From Flavipsychrobacter sp. (GTDB lineage: Bacteria > Bacteroidota > Bacteroidia > Chitinophagales > Chitinophagaceae), in NCBI GenBank assembly GCA_024508935.1, contig JANINW010000006.1:275769-339768 (forward strand): a stretch of 64,000 bases of DNA, written 5' to 3'. Shown piece by piece: positions 61,340 to 64,000 of this stretch; position 1 is the stretch's first letter, and every line of letters starts with the position of its first letter. The notes beneath the pieces are model-generated. The model worked only from the letters and a program-made list of their open reading frames with translations. It was not told the DNA's origin and made no database searches. Position numbers and translations under genes: made by a program.

Positions 61340-62182
61340 ATGCCAACTACTCAAAAACTGTTTCTTGCAGCTTTAAGCGCATCTTTACTGTTTACCGCCT
61401 GCAACAGCGGCGAAACAAAAACTGAAGGAACAGCAGCAGACACTACAGCCGCACCTAAAAAATTGCCGCTTGAGGTGGCAGATGTTACCGGCTCTCCTGA
61501 ATTTGCAGATGCGCAGCTCAATATTGCTACTATACAGTCTGACCTGCAAGGCAAGGATTCTGCCAAGGTTAGTTTTGCGTTCAGTGTAAAAAATTACGAA
61601 CTGAAAAACCAGACCTCAGATGCCGCCGGTAAAATGTGCAATAATTCAGATAAAGGACAACATATCCACTTTATACTGGACAACAAACCTTATGTAGCCT
61701 TATATGAACCTAAGGCTGAAGTAGTTGTTCCGAAAAATACAGAGCACTACCTGCTGGTTTTCTTGTCACGTTCTTACCACGAATCTATTAAAAGCCCGGG
61801 TGCAGCAGCTATTTACCATTTTAAAATAGATGGCAAAGGCAAACTGCAAAAAATGGATGAGCCTAAAACGCCTATGGTGTTCTACAGCCGCCCTAAAGGC
61901 GATTATGTAGGTAAAGCTAATACAGACAACCTGCTTTTCGATTTCTATGTATGGAATACCCGCCTGTCGGACAGCGTAATGGTAAAAGCTAAGATAAAAG
62001 GTGATGGCGTAGATACTACCATGGATATCAATACCTGGAAAGCTATGTTCCTGAAAAATATGCCTATGGGCAAATCTTCTATCAAACTGACACTGGTAGA
62101 TAAAAATGGCAAGAAGATAGAAGGTCCTGAAACGGAAGTGAGCCGCGAATTTAACCTGGCTAAGGATGAACCAATGAAATAG
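61340..62182 (+). CDS. Hypothetical lipoprotein (280 aa)
   Basis: Not recognised. From ATG 61340 the protein has a lipoprotein signal (MPTTQKLFLAALSASLLFTAC, lipid Cys at 21), a short threonine/lysine-rich linker and a beta-rich region with KVSFAFSVKNYELKNQTSD, HIHFILDNKPYVALYEP, HYLLVFLSRSYHESIK and AAIYHFKIDGKG. The C-terminal part has FDFYVWNTRLSDSVMVKAK and SIKLTLVDKNGKKIEG, looking like an immunoglobulin-like fold. The HYLLVFLSRSYHESIK stretch with two His residues might be a metal site, but this is guesswork. It is monocistronic, with own promoter box and terminator. Confidence 0.75.
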   Translation: MPTTQKLFLAALSASLLFTACNSGETKTEGTAADTTAAPKKLPLEVADVTGSPEFADAQLNIATIQSDLQGKDSAKVSFAFSVKNYELKNQTSDAAGKMCNNSDKGQHIHFILDNKPYVALYEPKAEVVVPKNTEHYLLVFLSRSYHESIKSPGAAAIYHFKIDGKGKLQKMDEPKTPMVFYSRPKGDYVGKANTDNLLFDFYVWNTRLSDSVMVKAKIKGDGVDTTMDINTWKAMFLKNMPMGKSSIKLTLVDKNGKKIEGPETEVSREFNLAKDEPMK

Positions 62183-62204
62183 ATGCAGTTATCTATAAAA
62201 AATT

Positions 62205-62230
62205 AAAGAGCGCATAACGCTCTTTTTTTA
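62205..62230 (+). terminator. Terminator after the 280-aa lipoprotein gene
   Basis: AAAGAGCG (62205-62212) pairs with CGCTCTTT (62218-62225), then more T. Confidence 0.88.
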
Positions 62231-62248
62231 TGCCTTATATGAAATAGA

Positions 62249-62278
62249 AATAGCGGCTGTGCATACACAGCCGCTATT
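62249..62278 (-). terminator. Terminator after rplT
   Basis: A 13-base stem (AATAGCGGCTGTG with its complement, 62249-62261 and 62266-62278) with a four-base loop is followed on the minus strand by T-rich bases, ending the rpmI-rplT transcript. Confidence 0.8.
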
Positions 62279-62296
62279 GTATATACAAATACGGTT

Positions 62297-62641
62297 TTAT
62301 TTTACTTCAGCAACCAGCTTTTTGAAGCTATCCGGCTCATTCATTGCCAGGTCAGCCAGCACCTTGCGGTTCAGGTCTATACCTTTAGCAGCCAGTTTAC
62401 CCATAAACTGAGAATAGCTCATACCTTCTTCACGGCAGGCAGCGTTGATACGCACGATCCATAAAGCACGGTAGTCACGTTTTTTCAGTTTGCGGCCTAC
62501 ATATTTATAACCAAGACCTTTTTCCAGTACGTTTTTGGCAACGGTATATACGTTTTTACGTTTACCGTAGAAACCTTTAGCCTGGTCAAGGATTTTCTTT
62601 CTTCTCGCGCGCGATGCTACTGCATTAACCGAACGTGGCAT
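62297..62641 (-). CDS. rplT: 50S ribosomal protein L20
   Basis: L20 is needed for early 50S assembly and, in some bacteria, binds its own mRNA. The 114-residue basic protein begins [19 protein letters not shown], has [71 protein letters not shown], the usual L20 pattern. It is 60 bases downstream of rpmI and cotranscribed with it. infC, often upstream, is not in this window. Confidence 0.98.
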   Translation of the reverse strand: MPRSVNAVASRARRKKILDQAKGFYGKRKNVYTVAKNVLEKGLGYKYVGRKLKKRDYRALWIVRINAACREEGMSYSQFMGKLAAKGIDLNRKVLADLAMNEPDSFKKLVAEVK

Positions 62642-62701
62642 ATTTTAAAAATTAATATCGTTTATAATTCAATTACTTAGTTCCCATCCGGGACACTTAC
62701 T

Positions 62702-62899
62702 CTATCGCAGGCACAACATGCGTTTAACGAGGTTTTCGTTCGCAGGGTGAACGAAAGCCGCCTGGCGCAGGTGACGTTTGCGTGTTTTTGATTTTTTAGT
62801 CAGCAGGTGGCTTTTAAACGCTTTATACCTGCGTATTTTTCCCGTACCGGTTACTTTAAAAGTCTTCTTTGCACGAGAGTGAGTCTTCAGCTTTGGCAT
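62702..62899 (-). CDS. rpmI: 50S ribosomal protein L35
   Basis: This 65-residue basic protein begins [24 protein letters not shown] and has [22 protein letters not shown], normal for L35. It is the first gene of the rpmI-rplT pair, preceded by a clean promoter (TTTG-N19-TACCTTTG) and, in the 200-base gap to the divergent gene, nothing else that I can identify. Confidence 0.98.
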   Translation of the reverse strand: MPKLKTHSRAKKTFKVTGTGKIRRYKAFKSHLLTKKSKTRKRHLRQAAFVHPANENLVKRMLCLR

Positions 62900-62918
62900 G
62901 GTCTCAATTTTGGGATGG

Positions 62919-62949
62919 CAAAGGTAGCATAATTTTAAAATCCTCCAAA
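62919..62949 (-). promoter_or_regulatory. Promoter of rpmI-rplT (TTTG-N19-TACCTTTG)
   Basis: On the minus strand TTTG (62949-62946), a 19-base spacer and TACCTTTG (62926-62919) match the Bacteroidota consensus exactly. The box lies 19 bases before the rpmI ATG. Confidence 0.85.
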
Positions 62950-63098
62950 ATAATATTTGAGGCTTATTTTATTACGTAAAATATATACTCAACTATAATA
63001 CGTATGGCTGCTTTGCTGCCGTATGCAAATCTATCATGTACAAACATAAATCATGGAATAATCTCCTATTTTTACAGCTAAATAACCCAGCACGCACA

Positions 63099-63659
63099 AT
63101 GCCATTGCTTCGATTCAGAGTCTATTGGGAAGAGGATGACCAGGTATACAGAGATATAGAAATACGCCCTGCACAAACATTTTTGGACTTACATAAATCA
63201 ATTATACAGGCCTTCGAATTTGACGGGAAACATACCGCTTCTTTTTTTGAGAGCAATGAACGCTGGCAGAGGGGCCGCGAAATAAATTCGGAGGTATTGG
63301 TGAATAAGAAAGATGCCCCGGCTTTATCTATGATGCGTACCCCGGTTTCGGCGCTTATCACTACCCCCGATCATAAGTTCGTTTATGAATACGACCCGGT
63401 GAAAAAATGGATATTCCTGGTAGAACTGATTGGCGTAAGCAAGGATGAGAACCCCAAACTGATCTATCCTTATGTTTTCCGTAAAGAAGGTGTAGCCCCT
63501 GCCCAGTATGGCATTAAAGGCGTAAACCCGGATAAACTGATGGAAGTGGAAGAAAAATATGACCTCAGCGCCGATGAAATGGCCGAGGGCTTTGGCAATG
63601 AAGGCGAAGAAGGTGAAAGCCTGGGATTAGACACCGGCGGAGACAGCTACGATGAGTAG
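63099..63659 (+). CDS. Plasmid pRiA4b ORF-3 / IS1096 TnpR-like family protein (186 aa)
   Basis: From ATG 63099 the protein has LLRFRVYWEEDDQVYRDIEI, FLDLHKSIIQAFEFDGKHTASFF, FVYEYDPVKKWIFLVELIGV, the pattern of the pRiA4b ORF-3 family, a small beta-rich fold found on mobile elements and also stably on chromosomes. The C-terminal 50 residues are strongly acidic and low-complexity. No transposase or repeats surround it, so it is likely a resident chromosomal gene. Upstream in-frame codons to 63036 are not needed. miaA starts 31 bases after its stop. Confidence 0.8.
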   Translation: MPLLRFRVYWEEDDQVYRDIEIRPAQTFLDLHKSIIQAFEFDGKHTASFFESNERWQRGREINSEVLVNKKDAPALSMMRTPVSALITTPDHKFVYEYDPVKKWIFLVELIGVSKDENPKLIYPYVFRKEGVAPAQYGIKGVNPDKLMEVEEKYDLSADEMAEGFGNEGEEGESLGLDTGGDSYDE

Positions 63660-63690
63660 TATTTACTTGACGATATTGAATTTTTGACCA

Positions 63691-64000
63691 TTGGCTTCCA
63701 GCGAGAACACGGTATATGTAATAGCCGGCCCTACAGCGGTTGGGAAAACCGCCATAGCCATTTCTTTAGCACAGCGCCTCAACACATCCATTATATCTGC
63801 CGACAGCAGGCAATGTTATAAGGAAATGAGCATAGGCACAGCCAAGCCATCTGAAAAAGAACTGGCCGCGGTAAAACATTATTTCATCAACGAATTCCCC
63901 GTAGCGGAATCGCTAACGGCTGCAAATTTTGAAGAATTATCGCTCCGTTACCTGGATGAGATATTCAGCCATACCAATACAGCAGTTGTAACAGGAGGTA
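63691..64000 (+). CDS. miaA: tRNA dimethylallyltransferase, N-terminal part (3' truncated by window)
   Basis: MiaA adds the dimethylallyl group to A37 of tRNAs reading U-starting codons. The visible N terminus has VIAGPTAVGKTAIAISLA (P-loop), SIISADSRQCYKEMSIGTAKPS and HYFINEFPVAE, which fix the family. The frame has stop TGA at 63685-63687 two codons before TTG 63691, so the start is TTG (MASSENTVYVIAGPT), with no ATG before the P-loop. About 103 residues are visible; the rest lies past the window. Confidence 0.93.
   Translation, partial: MASSENTVYVIAGPTAVGKTAIAISLAQRLNTSIISADSRQCYKEMSIGTAKPSEKELAAVKHYFINEFPVAESLTAANFEELSLRYLDEIFSHTNTAVVTGG

Noticed and set aside
62642-62701. Possible L20 autoregulatory hairpin between rpmI and rplT
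   Set aside because: Only a weak stem (TCCC/GGGA) is seen; no pseudoknot-like arrangement as known for L20 leader sites could be supported.

Overview
The window looks like chromosomal DNA of a Bacteroidota bacterium, most likely Chitinophagales/Chitinophagaceae. The family call is an inference from gene content, not from a marker-gene comparison. Supporting signs are a full-length SprA (the type IX secretion, T9SS, outer-membrane translocon), a PorP/SprF protein paired with a cargo that has a gliding-motility/type B C-terminal signal, several small outer-membrane barrels and SxxC-type lipoproteins, and the bacteroidetal promoter form TTTG-N19..22-TAnnTTTG in front of many genes. About sixty genes and two tRNAs are packed with short gaps. 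I see no rRNA, CRISPR array, insertion sequence, prophage or gene-free stretch over 300 bases.

Layout. 0-7 kb: end of a multidrug MFS pump, a DoxX/HxlR divergent pair with a repeated operator, tRNA-Ala, lpxB, comA and shikimate genes (aroE and a DAHP synthase-chorismate mutase fusion). 7-20 kb: truB, glyS, an MbnP-MbnH-like lipoprotein/di-heme enzyme pair, an orphan response regulator, tRNA-Leu, trigger factor, an M90 peptidase, a TPR sensor kinase, a cobalamin adenosyltransferase, a LolD-like ATPase and ispE. 20-31 kb: an amidohydrolase, a pseudouridine synthase with a nine-copy 21-residue repeat, an ECF sigma/anti-sigma-like/barrel operon, glnS, a stand-alone B12-binding subunit with a crotonase, a DUF6089 barrel and ruvA. 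31-45 kb: sprA, then phenylacetyl-CoA epoxidase genes paaA-B-C and paaD, separated by a GT2/GT-C membrane glycosylation pair and followed by a small pore-like membrane protein. 45-54 kb: acpP-fabF-rnc, lolD, a DUF2795 protein, an OmpR-type regulator, and the PorP/SprF plus PKD-repeat T9SS cargo pair. 54-64 kb: a YkuK-like protein, uvrB, a BatA/BatD/DUF58 cluster behind a DegT aminotransferase, rpmI-rplT, a pRiA4b ORF-3-like protein and the start of miaA.

How the genes work together. Most of the window is housekeeping: translation, lipid A, fatty acid, shikimate, isoprenoid and DNA repair functions. The accessory interest lies in four places. These are the MbnP/MbnH pair (a probable enzymatic tryptophan modification that builds a metal site), the interrupted paa operon, the T9SS translocon and cargo genes, and the sigma/anti-sigma/barrel operon. 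Non-ATG starts are frequent (TTG for mbnP, sprA, rnc, miaA and a methyltransferase; GTG for two others). Some -7 promoter boxes sit so close to the ATG that near-leaderless mRNAs are likely.
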